64,000 nucleotides of DNA from Breviolum minutum Mf 1.05b.01 (Eukaryota; Sar; Dinophyceae; Suessiales; Symbiodiniaceae). The stretch spans positions 310,001 through 374,000 of the forward strand of contig DF239046.1 of assembly GCA_000507305.1 (NCBI GenBank), written 5' to 3'. The first letter of the stretch is position 1. Each line of letters opens with the position of its first letter. A program made the translations under genes and the position numbers. The notes under the pieces are model-generated. The model had not been told where the DNA came from and ran no database searches. It saw nothing but the letters and a program-made list of their open reading frames with translations. Positions 1 through 53,281 of this stretch are shown here, piece after piece.

Positions 1-1133
1 ACCAACCTATAGAAAATGGTGGTCAAGGACTTCCGGGAAGATGCATCACAATTAGTGTATGTGATTCTATGCATCCATAGTGTAAACGAATTTGTTTCAA
101 ACTGAACTGCGAGGAAAGGCAAAACTTTTGTGGCTTTCCTGCGAAGATGAATCATTCCCTAAACATCCAAAAACCTCCGGAAAAGGTATTTAGACCCGCA
201 GAACATGCCTACAACAGCATCGCAGGAAGGATTTGGATGTCTATAGGGGTTGGTGTCACAGGCTTAATACTTGTTAAGTTCCATGCAGATACTGGCGACA
301 ATCACCACGACACCGCTGATGCCAGTAATGGCAAATAGTGCTGAAGATGAAGATGAACATAGATGAACAGATTGAACAGAATCAAAAAGACAATCTCCAA
401 GTGGGAAAACCCGAGCTAGTTGTGGCTGCAAAGATCCGCCCTGAAACTTTCCACTGCTTTTGATGACTGCTCGGTCACCGGCCTCAACTACTAAGAAGAC
501 CCCCATGCAGGTGGAAGGTGGAAAGTCTTGAGTCGAAATCTCAGGAATGCCAGAAGGAGGTAATATGATATTATATGATTACTTAGACTATATACAATTT
601 AATATATACATATACCGATAGGATTCATTCACGGTAGGTATACGGTATACCTTCGATTGGTTGATTTGTGTGGTACAATTGTAGATGAATATGTCTACAT
701 GCATTCATATATATATATATATATACGTATGTAAATATATATGTATACATCTATCATACGTATCAAGTATATTAATTCCTAGTCTTCCAAATACCTTGTG
801 AGTAGATGTTTGGACCCACAAACACCTCCTGACAAGGCCTTTAGCGGGCCCAAACACCGATCCTCACAAGGTAATCGGAGGATTTTGGAAGACAAGGGAA
901 TGTTTGTTTTTTACGTACAAATCGCATTTCAACAACTTGACATGCCCTGCATGACATGTTTCAACTCGCCATGCTTCGATTCGATCCTCCTCCATCCCAG
1001 GACGACCATGTGAGTTCCTTTGGCGGCACAAACGAAAAGCAGCAAGTGGTGAAGCTGATGAAACTGGTGAACACAAGGACATAGGAAAAAACATGTATAT
1101 ATGTATATATATATATACGTATATATTTATATA

Positions 1134-1230
1134 TACCTAGAGCCCCAACTGACCTCTATTTTTGAAGGTCAACCCCTCCAAAAACAAGGCCTTTTCCAAT
1201 CAAAACAGGGGTCATTTGGGTTCTAAGTAT
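1134..1230 (-). repeat. Small TIR element, family E
   Basis: The left end reads tacctagagccccaactgac and the right end gtcatttgggttctaagta, an imperfect inverted repeat. The interior (aaggtcaacccctccaaaa) matches copies at 5224, 34795 and 61825. The 34795 copy is in the opposite orientation. Confidence 0.55.
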
Positions 1231-1236
1231 ATATTT

Positions 1237-1356
1237 ATAGGTGGTGAAACTTCAAACATATCAAACATTTGTTTATTTTCACCCCCCAAAATTGGGGGAA
1301 CATAAACCCATATTTTGACTCATATTTCTCACATGGGTATTTCAACCACCAACTAG
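1237..1356 (+). repeat. Small TIR element, family D (introner-like)
   Basis: It begins with taggtggtgaaacttcaaa and ends with ttcaaccaccaactag, an inverted repeat. The interior contains the family hallmark attttgac followed by a pyrimidine-rich tract. It has the same orientation as every other family D copy in the window. Confidence 0.6.
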
Positions 1357-1616
1357 ATATCGTATATTGTCCTTGCCTCATTCTATTGTACTTTGCAGAT
1401 ATGTTATTTCTAGATTGTGTACATATATATATATATATACGTGTATTTGTCATACCAGCCGATCTTCCTTGGGGATGGTTTTTTTGGAAGATAAGGATGA
1501 GGTTTCGGGTGCCAACAAAAACATGAGAGACTCGATGTATAGAATAGTTTTTTCACCAATCATTTCTAGGGATTCTTATAGGGGTTCTCCAGCCATTATA
1601 AGGAGCTCGTAATTAA

Positions 1617-1721
1617 CTAGGTGGCAACTCAACTATGTGTTATTTTCATCTCTATTTGGGGAAGATGAGCCCATTTTGACGAGCTTATGTTTCAAATGGG
1701 TAGGTTGAAACCACCAACCAG
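1617..1721 (+). repeat. Small TIR element, family D
   Basis: The ends read ctaggtggcaactcaac and gttgaaaccaccaaccag. The interior has attttgacgagcttatg. About 105 bp, + orientation like all other copies. Confidence 0.6.
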
Positions 1722-2018
1722 ATTTGATGAATCTCATAAGTCATGTGCTTTTCACGCAGATATTGCGAGGCGCCAACAACAACTTTTCCAAGATGAACTT
1801 GGTGTCTCAGTGGCAATCAGCTCGAATTTTGTGTGCGTGTGTGTGTTTCCACCCGGGAATGATCCGTAGGAAAGCTTTCCACCTGAGACCTTCGTGAGTT
1901 TTTTGTCGCCTGGGGGAAATTTCCATTGATGTTAACCTTGATGGAAGTTCGGCAGCAACGAATTTTTCACGTTTGGGGATCCTTAGGGTTGCCATATTCA
2001 ATTGGTTTGTGATTAAGT

Positions 2019-2125
2019 CACCAACATGTTTAGGCCTTTAGGCACCTAAAATGCAGGAATCCTCACCTATCACCTATGTAAGCAGTACGTTTGGCTTATG
2101 TAAGAGAATTTCCATCCCCTTAAAA
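2019..2125 (+). repeat. Degenerate family J element
   Basis: caccaacatgtttagg with cacctaaaatgcaggaatcc resembles the left arm of the better copies at 31655 and 36178. The right arm is eroded, so the end is approximate. Confidence 0.4.
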
Positions 2126-2304
2126 CAGCCTTATAAGCTCTTGTAAGGCACAGCACCTCCAAATGATGTACCTGAATCCTTAAGTGATTCAGGTTTGTGG
2201 TTTACAAGCCTTGCAAGACATCAATTAGGAACTTGAGATTTATCTCGGTCAAGCGTGGTTACACCCGGATGGAGGTGTCTTTGGCATAGAGTTGCAACCG
2301 CCGT

Positions 2305-2505
2305 GTGCATTCTGTTCCGGCTGCGGCCGATGCAGTGGCGCCCGTGTCACCTCAAGGGGTAACTCCCCCTGCACCACGAGAGAAAGTGGTAGCCAAAAGC
2401 ATGAAAAAAGCTGGAGTCTTGCCCGAGATCGACCTTTCCAGCGACGAAAGCCTTGAGTCGCTTAAGGTCCCGATCCAGCCGAAGCCGAGGGCACGAACAT
2501 GGTAG
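2305..2505 (+). CDS. Coding-like fragment, disordered Pro/Ser/Lys-rich peptide, unrecognised
   Basis: An open stretch with GC-rich third positions reads as a low-complexity protein segment. An Ala/Pro-rich part (PAAADAVAPVSPQG) is followed by KSMKKAGVLPEIDLSSDESL and a basic end before a stop at 2503-2505. It has the composition of an intrinsically disordered linker. It lies 5' of the first visible kinesin motor exon, where a normal kinesin would still be in its motor domain, so it may belong to another gene or an inserted fragment. The ORF start is arbitrary. Coding status rests on composition only. Confidence 0.35.
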   Translation: MHSVPAAADAVAPVSPQGVTPPAPREKVVAKSMKKAGVLPEIDLSSDESLESLKVPIQPKPRARTW

Positions 2506-3459
2506 TTCCGGGCGCAGCGGTGCAAAATGCCAGGGGTCATTCAAATAGCCTGGTAAGATAGGTGAAACTTTAGTTGGGTGGAAAAAAAAGGTCACATCAA
2601 ATCAAGTTGTTCATACTTGTCTCACTCCCTAAAACTAACAGTTTGCCCTGGAATCATGGGCCTTCCAACGCAGAAAGAAAGGCTTGTCGATCCCAACCAC
2701 TGTTTGTGGCTTTCAGGGGCGAACTTACTATTTCTGGGCTGTGCTTAGCGATGAGCAAATGAGCAATGGATAGCTTTTTTTCCCTACTAAATGACGAGCA
2801 AAACGAGCAAGAAGGTCGGGTTGAGCACCAACCAGATTAATGTCTGGGTGTTTTCTATAACATCCCATAATTTATCCCGTTATATTCCATTTCAATATTC
2901 CGTTATAGTTTGTAGGAGATCTGTAGGAGTGCCTGTGTTTTTTTTCTAGCTAGTTTGTTTTTTTTCCACACGGAATTCCTTCTGAACGAATGAACAACTT
3001 CTCATCCCATTCCAATCCATCATATCACATAATTTGTAGATGTTTTAGGAGTTCTATACCATGTCTCTAACGTTTTTTTTGTTCTCCCCAGAAATATCCT
3101 TGTGAACGAATTCCCCAATTCCATCATTCCCCTATAGAGCACACCCCCAGGCAATTCTCCTATGGTCTTATAGCCAACTATGAATCCGGAATCCCGGATA
3201 GTTTTTTTTGGGGGTGTGTTCCAAACAAAGGTGTGTTGGTTTCACAACCTTAGATAAAGACTATATAACCCCCTATATTATCCCTATTATTTCTGGGTAG
3301 GATGATTCATTCCTATAAAACTGGGTAGTATGAATTCATGGCTTGTTATATAATCCATCAAAAAAAATTGGGTAGGATGATTCATCCCCTTATAAAAAAA
3401 AACAACCAACCACCATCAACCACCATCCAACCACCATCCAACCATCAACGGGGGCCCAG

Positions 3460-44779
<41,320 letters not shown>

Positions 44780-45076
44780 CCAAATCCATCCCCTTGACGG
44801 ATCCATGGGTAAGTTCACGAACGGTATGTTCACCTACAAAAATTGATCCCATAGAAGTGAACTAGAGGTAAAATTATACCGATGGATCCCATGGATTCCT
44901 ATAGGATCCTGGTTCCACTTCTGTGTGGTAAGTTTTGACTAAAAAACAGAATGGTTGGTTGCATTGAAGGTTCAGTTGGTTGACGTGCCTTTTTGGTTTG
45001 GGGAAAAAACAGGTCTGTGGTTTGCCTCATGTGAGGCATTTTACCAAAAATTGACAATCCTTTTTCACAGGGGTGG

Positions 45077-45260
45077 TACAAGGTGGGCCACCTGCTAGTT
45101 ATAAATTGACATCTACTTCAAACCCCGTAAATGGACACTCTCAACCCCTATAAGTAGGGTTTAAAGACCCCAGTTACCTTTATCATAAGGAAATTTATAG
45201 TGATTTCAACAGTAACTCCATGTGTGAATATTCATAACTATAGTAGGGGCCCACCTTGTA
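45077..45260. repeat. Family M element
   Basis: Perfect 13-bp TIRs: tacaaggtgggcc (45077-45089) and ggcccaccttgta (45248-45260). Total 184 bp. Related copies are at about 60095-60238 and 63702-63838. Confidence 0.7.
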
Positions 45261-45336
45261 CAGTGTAATCATGTCATTTGGGGATGGTTATGATCCCAGT
45301 TACTGATTTATTTTCGGCCAATATCTCTTTCACAAT

Positions 45337-45440
45337 CCAGGCTCCTCCCGTCTCGAATAGGATTGATGCTCTTAATTTGATCCCATCCCGATCGAATAGA
45401 ATTGTAGGGGTGGTCCCTTTCTTAGGACACAGCTGGATTC
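45337..45440. repeat. Family H element
   Basis: aatccaggctcctcccgtct at the left and ggacacagctggattctta at the right. Interior ttgatgctcttaatttgatc matches 40870. Confidence 0.55.
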
Positions 45441-45665
45441 TTAGGATATAATATGTATTTTCAATTTCAATCATAATTACTGTATCCCAAGTGTTGCTAA
45501 GTATATGTTCCTTTCTGCTTCATCTCTTTCTGAGAATTGTGAAACCAGAGGTGCGTCAGATGGATGGTCACAGGGCCACTGTCTGGAACAAGATTGCAGA
45601 AGATCATCGTCCCTGGGATTTCGTTGAGATGATTTCAGCTTGAACGAGTCTATGGAAAAAACTGT

Positions 45666-45784
45666 TACCCTCCCTGAAACTAACAGATTGCAAATGTTCG
45701 CAACTGCCAAAATAGGCCATCCCAAAAGGAATTGAGTTTTCCAACCATCCATTTTCAGGTGCTATGTTGGTTTCAGGGAGGGTA
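45666..45784. repeat. Family G element
   Basis: taccctccctgaaactaaca at the left and tgttggtttcagggagggta at the right, near-perfect TIRs of about 20 bp. A copy nested at 52513 shares ends and the interior ggatggttgga / tccaaccatcc. Confidence 0.7.
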
Positions 45785-45802
45785 TTTTAGTTTATTCTAC
45801 CC

Positions 45803-45904
45803 TAAGAATGTAGGCCCCTCCCAAGAATAGGATTGATTGTCTGAATCCCATCCCCAGAAGACGATTATATCGTTTTTTTTCTCCCTTTCTTAGGACACAC
45901 CCCA
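45803..45904. repeat. Family H element, right end eroded
   Basis: cctaagaatgtaggcccctc at the left, ccatccccagaagacgatta inside. Confidence 0.5.
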
Positions 45905-46130
45905 AACGGATACTTGCCGGGCGGCCCTTTGCAAACGAAAAAAAAATCGACCAAACCGCCAACCAAAAATTTGAAGAAAAATCTCGGATGAAATGTAAGG
46001 GGAGACCGACTTTAAGACATAAGGGAAACCGACTTCAAAAGAAATGGTCAAGTCACATTTTGGGGCCCGGTGATTCTTTTTATGTCGGTGAAAATCATCC
46101 CAGGTTGTTAATGAATACGGTATGGCTTTG

Positions 46131-46195
46131 TGAGCAATGAACAAAAGGGCCTCTGGTTGTTTAGGGTATATAGGGAATCACAAACTACTCAAGTT
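46131..46195 (+). repeat. Truncated family A element (left half)
   Basis: tgagcaatgaacaaaagggc then ctggttgtttagggtatata. The right half is absent; a family F-like stretch begins at about 46222. Confidence 0.5.
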
Positions 46196-46399
46196 GAGAT
46201 TGATGCAAAAAACTTCTTTGACAGTACAGTACACCCTTGAAGATTAACATGGAACATAATCATGGAGGTTTGGAAGACCATGATCCTTTCTTTTCATGGC
46301 TGATTTTGTAGGTTCCAGCGGTTAATCTTCCAGGGAGTAATTTGAGAGGACGCGAGGTCCTAGTTTATTGATCCTTGGTTCGCCCGAAAATTCTCTCGG

Positions 46400-47577
46400 C
46401 AGTGTTCTTCCAAGGTAAATGCTGACGTCAGCTTGCACAGGTTTCCCTACAGAGACTTTTTCCCAGGTTGGAAAAGAATCCACACGAACAAACTCACGAA
46501 TCCTATCATGGGGAGCCCTTTAAAAAGGGGATATATATGTATATATACCCAACAAGATACCCACGTGTTTTTTGAGGTGTATATGGGGGTTTAAGGGGCC
46601 CCCATGTTGAAGGGGTTTTCCCACCATTTCCCCCCCCGGGGAGGAAGCTTCCTTCAACTTGAGGCAATTTGGGTAACTTCTTGGAGAAGATCAAAGGTTT
46701 CCTTCGCTGCTCCAGAATGGATGATACAGCAAAGGATCCTTTGACCAAGGACCGACCGGACCATTTTTTTTTGTGGGAGTCATGTCATGCCGTCAGGATT
46801 TGTTTGTTGGTTTTGCATGGTGTTCGAACATGAATTTTCGAAAGTCTGGAGTCTTGCAGGCGTGTCAATTGTTTGAGTCTCTTAACCCAAATGCTCCATG
46901 TATAGAATATTTCACCTACATTTCACCAAAATTAAGGGAAATATAGGTAAATATTCCAGACATGCAGCATATGGGCAAGAGACATTGCTGGCGTTAGTTA
47001 TCATAGCAACATTGAGATTTCTTTGGAGCTGTAGAAAATTCAGTTCCCCGAAGTTCGGAATGGGAATAAACAAACATAGAGTTGGATGACCATCATCAAT
47101 AATACGTAGTCGTTCATGGTAGTTAGTTAGCTACTAATTGTAAGTTGGGTTATAAAGTTATAATCATAATGAACCCCTCTAAGTTGGTTTACGAGTTCCC
47201 TAAATGGTTGCTAATTAGTTGCTAACTACCATGAGCCACCAATACTACAGACTTTTTTGACCATGATTCATTGCATAAGTTTCCATCAGTTCATTGCACC
47301 ATCTATGGACGATCAGTTGCGACGATCAGTCCGATTTTTCTTTCGAAAGATATCAAGCCGAAAAGAAAAGGAACACATTTTTTCAAACATCTTCGGAAAG
47401 TGTCATATTGGTTTGGGAGGGTATAGTTTTTTTTAGCACCCACTACTCACTACCAAATAAACTGTAGTTCATCTAGTTCACACCTCCTCTTTGTGTGGAT
47501 ATGTTGATGTTTACCACTTATTACAGTCCTTTTTGTAGCCATGTGCTCACCTGGTTTCTTGGGCCCTTCATTTTCAG
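46400..47577. other. Non-coding stretch
   Basis: No supported exon. Holds an eroded family C copy (46891-46973) and an imperfect inverted repeat around 47100-47235 (catggtagttagttagctac / ctaactaccatgag). Confidence 0.45.
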
Positions 47578-47753
47578 GAGATGCAAACATTTGAAGCAAA
47601 TCAGACCGGTCCGGGGCAAGAAGCCTGCATTGTTGCTTGACAGCACGGGGGGTGTTGCTGCACACCCACAATGATTTTAGTGTCTTTGGGGCAACAGAAA
47701 GCAAGCGTGCGAGCAAGTTAGAAACCCAGCAAGGCCAGCTAGCCAATCAAGCA
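47578..47753 (+). CDS. Two short coiled-coil-like exons (tentative)
   Basis: At 47578, after attttcag: EMQTFEANQT. At 47698, after gcaacag: SKRASKLETQQGQLANQASK. Both are charged, Gln-rich and helix-like, as expected for a stalk. Their link to the kinesin gene is inferred from strand and position only. Confidence 0.4.
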
Positions 47754-47943
47754 AGCAAGCCGCTAAGTAATTATAGATTTGGGTATGTACTGGCTCTGCT
47801 GGGAAGCTGGCCAGCATGACATGCTGAATTGTGAAAGTGTTGCAGGTCTGTCCTAAGAAAGGGGTTACCCAATCCAATCCAATTCTGGCGATGGGATTTT
47901 TCGACCATCAATCCCTATTCGATACGGGACGGGGTCTGGATTC

Positions 47944-48078
47944 TTACTGAGAGGTTCAGGATACTTAGTAGCTGGTTATATGTAGGTTTATAACCCTAGT
48001 TAGGGGACATATAACCCACTTATAGGGGTTATAACCCTGGTTACTATCCACTTACCAAGTATCCTGAACCTCTAAGTA
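47944..48078. repeat. Family I element
   Basis: tactgagaggttcaggatac plus tta at the left is inverted at the right (gtatcctgaacctctaagta). Interior has three related cataacc / ggttat inverted modules. Confidence 0.7.
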
Positions 48079-48304
48079 CGGTTTAGTGATTTGTATGTCG
48101 CTAAGCCTGATGATGGAAGTCAAATCCAAAATGAGGCTCTGGTAAATGGAAAAGATAGGAATGGAAGATACGGACCCGGATTGAAGATGTATTTCCTATT
48201 GCAAAAAGTCACCAGGAGTTTCAGCACCAACCAGATTAGATCCATATTAGTATATCTATATTTTCAGGATAGCTTCCAGGATTCTTTCCTCTTCAATCAT
48301 GATG

Positions 48305-48415
48305 TGTGTGGTGGCAACTCAAAGATGTTTTATTTTCACCCCGAAAATTGGGGAAGATTCCCATTTTGACGATCATATTTTTCAAAGGGGGTTGAAAAGT
48401 TGAAACCACCAACTA
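48305..48415 (+). repeat. Family D element
   Basis: gtgtggtggcaactcaaaga at the left, attttgacgatcatattttt inside, and gttgaaaccaccaactag at the right. Confidence 0.65.
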
Positions 48416-48804
48416 GAGATGTATTTTCCTATTGAAATGTCACCAGGAGTTTCAGGTACCTAAAATGGAGGGTTTCCTGAACCTTATGTTTGGCCATTTT
48501 AGGATACCACCATTTTAGGAAACCCCCACATAGGGATTACTTCATAAGCCGTTAGATTTTTCAAGAATCCCTATCAACCAATCAGGATTCTCACTGTCAA
48601 ACACGTCAGCCAAGGGTTTTGTTGCCGGTTCTCAGGAGTGTTTACCTAACTCCTTTTATCAAGGGACAATTGGGTGCACCCCTAACAGTGTACCCATGGT
48701 GTTTATTGCGTTCTCTAGGGATTCTTGGCGATTATACCCCATAAATACCCACGTAATATAGGGCTTACGTAAGGATTTCCCAAAAGGGTACGTTGCGATC
48801 GGAG

Positions 48805-48990
48805 TACATCCAACTAGAACTATCCCCTGATTTTACAGTTGTTTTTCCTTCAAACCTTGGTAACCACTCCACCTTCATCGTGGGGATCGCATCACCCATG
48901 GCCCAAGTCCATGACCAATCTGAACGGATCGCCCTTGGTGTGCGCTCCGAAGCCAAAAAGACAGGCATCAGCGTCCACTTTGGACAACTG
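48805..48990 (+). CDS. Coding-like exon, unrecognised beta-rich segment
   Basis: After gatcggag the frame reads YIQLELSPDFTVVFPSNLGN, HSTFIVGIASPMAQVHDQSE and RIALGVRSEAKKTG with GC-rich wobble bases. It alternates hydrophobic and polar residues as in a beta domain. It could be a C-terminal domain of the kinesin or another gene. Confidence 0.45.
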
Positions 48991-49229
48991 ATGACAATAG
49001 CTAGCATAAAATTCTTTGAATTGGCCAAGCATTTGCAGAAGATGAAAGGGCGTATAGTTTACCGTGGGGACTGCGCTAAAGACGAGCACGGCTCGGCTGC
49101 AGTGGTACCAAGAGTTGGTAGCAAATCCAACGTCGGTCCCAGGGCCTTAATGCCTTCCAGGCAACTGTTCAACCGCAGCCGATGCTGTCAAGGCATATGT
49201 CCAAGCCAACTTGAAAGGCAAACACAAAA

Positions 49230-49293
49230 CATGGATCCATACAGCTTATATAGGTGAGGATTTCTCCATTTTAGGTACCTGAAATGTTTGGTG
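49230..49293. repeat. Solo right half of a family J element
   Basis: tccatacagcttatataggt plus gagga through tgaaatgtttggtg is nearly identical to 36266-36324 but lacks the left arm. Confidence 0.65.
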
Positions 49294-49734
49294 AAAATGG
49301 GGATATTCCAGCCAGCTAATATATGTCAGCTAATCGCATGTTCCCGCCAGCCTCATCCCCATAGATGGTGTGTTTTTTCAAGAATGTCAATCCTCCCACA
49401 GATGGGACTCTACTGCGGGTAAGGGGGAGGGACAAATGTGTTTTTTATTGTCTTTTTAGATTGGCCAGATGAATCATGTAAAATGTTATCACAATTTTAA
49501 TCTTCTCATCTCATGTCATTCTACTAACTAACAATTTGAAGTGTTCATAGTGTTGAAAGAGGTGGTGTGCGTACTGCGGTTTTTTTCACACAGCAAAAGA
49601 TTAGACACTTAAGGTTAATTAAGGTTAATAACCTCAGCATCTTTTTCAGTGATATAAGTGGGGGTTTGACAACATCCCCTATTTTTGTTGTGCGAATACT
49701 ACTGGTAAGTATATTAGTTCTTGTTTCAAAACGG

Positions 49735-49849
49735 GTACCCCCCTGAAAAGTAATATGGCTAGTTGGAAAATCATCATGTTCAATAGGAGATACGTCGACT
49801 CGTTCAGGGTGGTTTTCTCATTGCCATGTTACTTTTCCAGGGGTGTGTC
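49735..49849. repeat. Family F element, diverged
   Basis: gtacccccctgaaaagtaat at the left and gttacttttccaggggtgtg at the right form the TIRs. Confidence 0.55.
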
Positions 49850-50062
49850 ACACCAAACCCACCATCCCTGTACCTGGTTACGGGGCTCCGCCTGCTTCCC
49901 CTGGCTTCCCGGGTTAAACTCGACGAGGCACAAGCCATTCCAATGGGTATGGCCTCGGAACAACTCACCTTGAAACAGATCAAGGCGACTTGATTTTTCC
50001 CGAACAAAAAGAAAAGTGGCCACTTTGGAGGAGGGACTGGTAGTTCTATGAATTTGTATGTG

Positions 50063-50101
50063 TTGTTGTTGTTGTTGTTGTTGTTGTTGTCGTTGTTGTC
50101 G

Positions 50102-50166
<65 letters not shown>

Positions 50167-50177
50167 GGTGGTGGTGG
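50063..50177. repeat. (GTT)n microsatellite
   Basis: About 38 units with two gtc interruptions. The poly-Asn, poly-Gln, poly-Leu and poly-Cys frames here are spurious. Confidence 0.95.
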
Positions 50178-50179
50178 TG

Positions 50180-51533
50180 TTTTGTTTGCTTGTTGTTCTT
50201 TTTATGGCAATCCACACAACTGGTATTTTTGTACCTATGAGCCTATGAGTTTTCAAGCAGACAAACCATCCGAATGTAGGTGTATATACTGTATATATAT
50301 TTTGTATATGTTTGCATTTTTTGCCTAGGATATCTCTATAAGCATTCAAGCATCCATGTATTTAGGTAGATTTATGATATACATAAAGAATCCTAAATAT
50401 ACAGATCGTCACAACGGGTTTCCCTTTGTTTTTGTTTTTTTCCTAGGATGTTTATGTTTACAGCCCCACTGGTGTTCTTTTTTCGGAGGGGGTGAAGCAT
50501 CTGATTGTGAAGCTTTGACCTTCAGGTGATTTTTTTTTCCCCATTTGAGGTTGGTGGCATCGCATTTGAATACAAGTTGATGATGATTCAACAATAAAAC
50601 ATTTGATCACTTAAGAGGTTGGTACATGCTGAGTCTTGCATAACTTTGTGCTGGGATTATATATCCCCAAAAGTTGTATGTTGATTTTGTTGTGAACTGC
50701 AGTTTGGACCTGTATTTTTCCCATGTCTTTGGGGTTTGACCTTTTTGGGTTTTTGCGAGATGACTTCGAAGATTTATATAGATGTTTCATCAGATTCTGT
50801 ATAAGACCCGGTCCAACAGCGCAACACTGGATGGACCTGGGTGACCAAAAAAATATCGTGTGCCCTTCACTGATAGGGTTGTTAAGGGGGGTGGGTCCGA
50901 GGGGAGAAGGTTCCCCAATCTTTCCGTTTGGAATCCTTAGGGTTCCCCAGTTACATCACCCCCTTGAAAGCACCCCCCACTTAAGAACCCTACAATTCAC
51001 AAGCAGTTTATTTAGACATGATCCCGGCAAACACACACTGGATTGCCCTTAGGGGAGGGGAATGAAGCTATACATTGTAGCCTAATGGGGATGAAGCTTT
51101 CCCCATTCGCTGAATTCCCTAAAGACCAGCCAGCTAAGCAATGATTGAAATCGTCTAAATCACTCAGAGGAGGATGCATGATCATTCAATCAAGTACCCG
51201 AATACTCCGTGAGCCTCTCTAATAGCTCTTTACAATATAAGTGGCTTTATAACCGTCATGTTTTTTCAGACTATATACGCTATACACGTTGTGTTGCGTT
51301 TACATGTTCCGTGTGTATATGTGTATGAACGTTCTCTTCCACTGGACACCTATTGGCTCCTGCGGGCAAATCGACAAAGTCGTTGCTGCAAATCCAGCAG
51401 GAAAAAACAAAATCCCGCGAAGGGTCCTTGAGTCCTTGGCCTTGTTGTTGAATTAACTGCAAGCAGAAGATGAGGCAAGTGGCGACCTCAATGCTTCTTT
51501 CGTGCCTGTTGCACATTAACTTACCGCTTCAGC
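50180..51533. other. Non-coding stretch
   Basis: No supported exon over 1.3 kb, mostly AT-rich. A weak open frame at 51352-51440 (KSTKSLLQIQQEKTKSREGS) lacks a clear acceptor. Confidence 0.4.
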
Positions 51534-51632
51534 ATCCCGAAGCCATCTTTGTCGAATTCACAGATTTGGAGGAAGATTTTCTTCCCAGCGGAACCATGCC
51601 CGCGGAAGAAACACACACCTCGGGTTATGGCC
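51534..51632 (+). CDS. Coding-like exon, possible kinesin tail
   Basis: Acceptor accgcttcag, then HPEAIFVEFTDLEEDFLPSG and TMPAEETHTSGYGR. The phrase FVEFTDLEEDF resembles tail beta-strands in kinesin-3-like proteins, but this is weak. The opposite-strand ORF over the same bases is considered a shadow. Confidence 0.4.
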
Positions 51633-52064
51633 GAGTGTGGAAACTGTGAACGACTTCGTGGTGGACTTTGGTTGGCCGTTGGAGGAGCTGGAACGTTTGA
51701 GAGCCGAAGGTGGAGGAGGTCATGAGATTGTTGTTTTTTTTGGTGTCGAACTTGAATGTCTGAGCCAAGATGCAAAACGACCATGCCAAACCATGAAATA
51801 TATTATTGAAGAATGGGTTGGATGTTCTTTATTATGTTTTCGTATGTTTTCATACTGTGGACTGTTATGGTCATGATGTTTTGTGAATGCATTATGATGC
51901 TTTGTTTACGCCATCATTCAAATTCCACAACAAAGTCCAGTTGTGAGGATGATCACAGCGTTTCTTCATGCACTTGATTTGCAGAACTGGCACAGCTGCG
52001 AATTCCAAATTCTTTAAGACTTAATGATTCTGTCCGCGTCCCTATAACAACAGCCGTGACCAAA

Positions 52065-52065
<1 letters not shown>

Positions 52066-52093
<28 letters not shown>
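52066..52093. repeat. (GAT)n microsatellite
   Basis: Nine units of gat followed by a T9 run. Confidence 0.9.
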
Positions 52094-52097
<4 letters not shown>

Positions 52098-52408
52098 TTT
52101 TTTGCGTGCATGATTGGTGCATGATTATTTTCAGAATATATTTGCATGTACTCAAAATATCTTCCTTTTTTTCACAAATAGACTTCGATATAAACATTCA
52201 ATCATGTTAGATTCTCAAAGATATCACACTGTTTTCTAAAGTAATACATGTGTAGATGCCTGTGCTCCATATTTTAAACTCAAGAGTGATATCTTCATCC
52301 CCATATGCTCAATGCATGGTATATCTACCTACATGACTGGTTTTAAATTTAAAGTATCTGTAGGTAAATATACCAGTCCCGTTCGGCGCATATGGGATCT
52401 ACAAACTT

Positions 52409-52652
52409 CTACTTGGATGTCCCATCATGTCAGTAAAAGGTTAGTATCAGTGGGTTATAACCCCAATATACCCCCTTTATGAGGAGTAGGTTATAAGTTA
52501 TAAGCCATTGACTACCCTCCCTGAAACTAACATAACACCTGAAAACGGATGGTTGGAATACTAATTTCCATTTGGGATGGCCTATTTTCAGGGCCTATGG
52601 TAGTTTCAGGGAGTGTAACTGTTTACTAACTTCCAACGGAACATCCAAGTAG
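52409..52652. repeat. Family I element carrying a nested family G element
   Basis: Outer TIRs are ctacttggatgtccc (52409) and ggaacatccaagtag (ending 52652). Inside, 52513-52617 is a complete family G element with its own TIRs (taccctccctgaaactaaca / ggtagtttcagggagtgta). The outer element is split, giving a relative age: I before G. Confidence 0.75.
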
Positions 52653-52660
52653 GGAGTCAT

Positions 52661-52697
52661 TGAGCCGGTGTATTTTGGGTTGAGCTCGTTGGGTCAG
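52661..52697 (+). CDS. Possible short exon (tentative)
   Basis: After gtcattgag the frame reads GVFWVELVGSG before a GTGACT donor. Short; it immediately abuts the family I element. Confidence 0.25.
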
Positions 52698-53169
52698 GTG
52701 ACTTCCAATAATCTTGCAGCCAATTGCGCACGGCTTTTGGGTGGATCACAGAAGGCGAACTGTTGGTGGGATCTGTTGGTGAAGACGTCATCTGACATGT
52801 TTTTGTTGAGATCTTGGTTTCATAAACCGGGTGTTTTTTTTCGAAAATTGTATGAAAACTTGAGTAGTTATCAGAGACCTGAGGTACTTTAGTATTTTCA
52901 TAGATTTTTCAATGAATAGAGCCCTGGAAAATGTTCAAGTTATACTACCCAGTTATAGTTATAGGCGGTTGATTTCTTAACTTAAGCCATGTCCTGACCG
53001 GACCCCGTCATTCATCAACAGCGTTTGGTCGTATGCTTCAAATGGGTCAATGCCATTGCCTGTCAACTGACCAGCAGAGTCAGAAAAGGGTAGATGATAT
53101 TCCGTGATCCATGGGACTGGTATAGAAGATTTACATGTGGGTGATTTGTATGATTTTCATGCAGCTTGA

Positions 53170-53281
53170 AGCCATGGATGGACGCAATCCCACACCAGTT
53201 GATAAATAGTTTTGCCCATTATTTACAAGGTTTTATACATCCCAGGTCCCAGGTGGTGCAGGATTTCTTCCATCAACAGTA
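53170..53281. repeat. Family P element
   Basis: gatggacgcaatcccacacc at the left and ggtggtgcaggatttcttcc plus atcaacagt at the right match the ends at 24953-25060. Confidence 0.55.

Larger units (their letters stand above)
1..2296. other. Repeat-rich non-coding stretch at window start
   Basis: No gene could be supported here. The stretch is AT-rich, with (TA)n runs near 708-730, 1098-1135 and 1424-1440, and it holds copies of the small repeat families listed separately. Short open frames on both strands lack splice context or biased codon use. A stretch near 408-460 reads ELVVAAKIRP, which loosely recalls a kinesin N-terminal strand, but no P-loop (GxxGxGKT/S) was found anywhere before 3460, so it is not called. 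Confidence 0.5.

Noticed and set aside
408..460. Kinesin N-terminal strand (ELVVAAKIRP)
   Set aside because: Ten residues only, with no P-loop or switch I between here and 3460.
864..1094. Minus-strand 76-codon ORF and overlapping plus ORF
   Set aside because: No splice context, no codon bias, no recognisable motif.
49804..50349. 181-codon minus-strand ORF with an Asn run
   Set aside because: The open frame is due to the (GTT)n array; the flanks have no protein-like bias.
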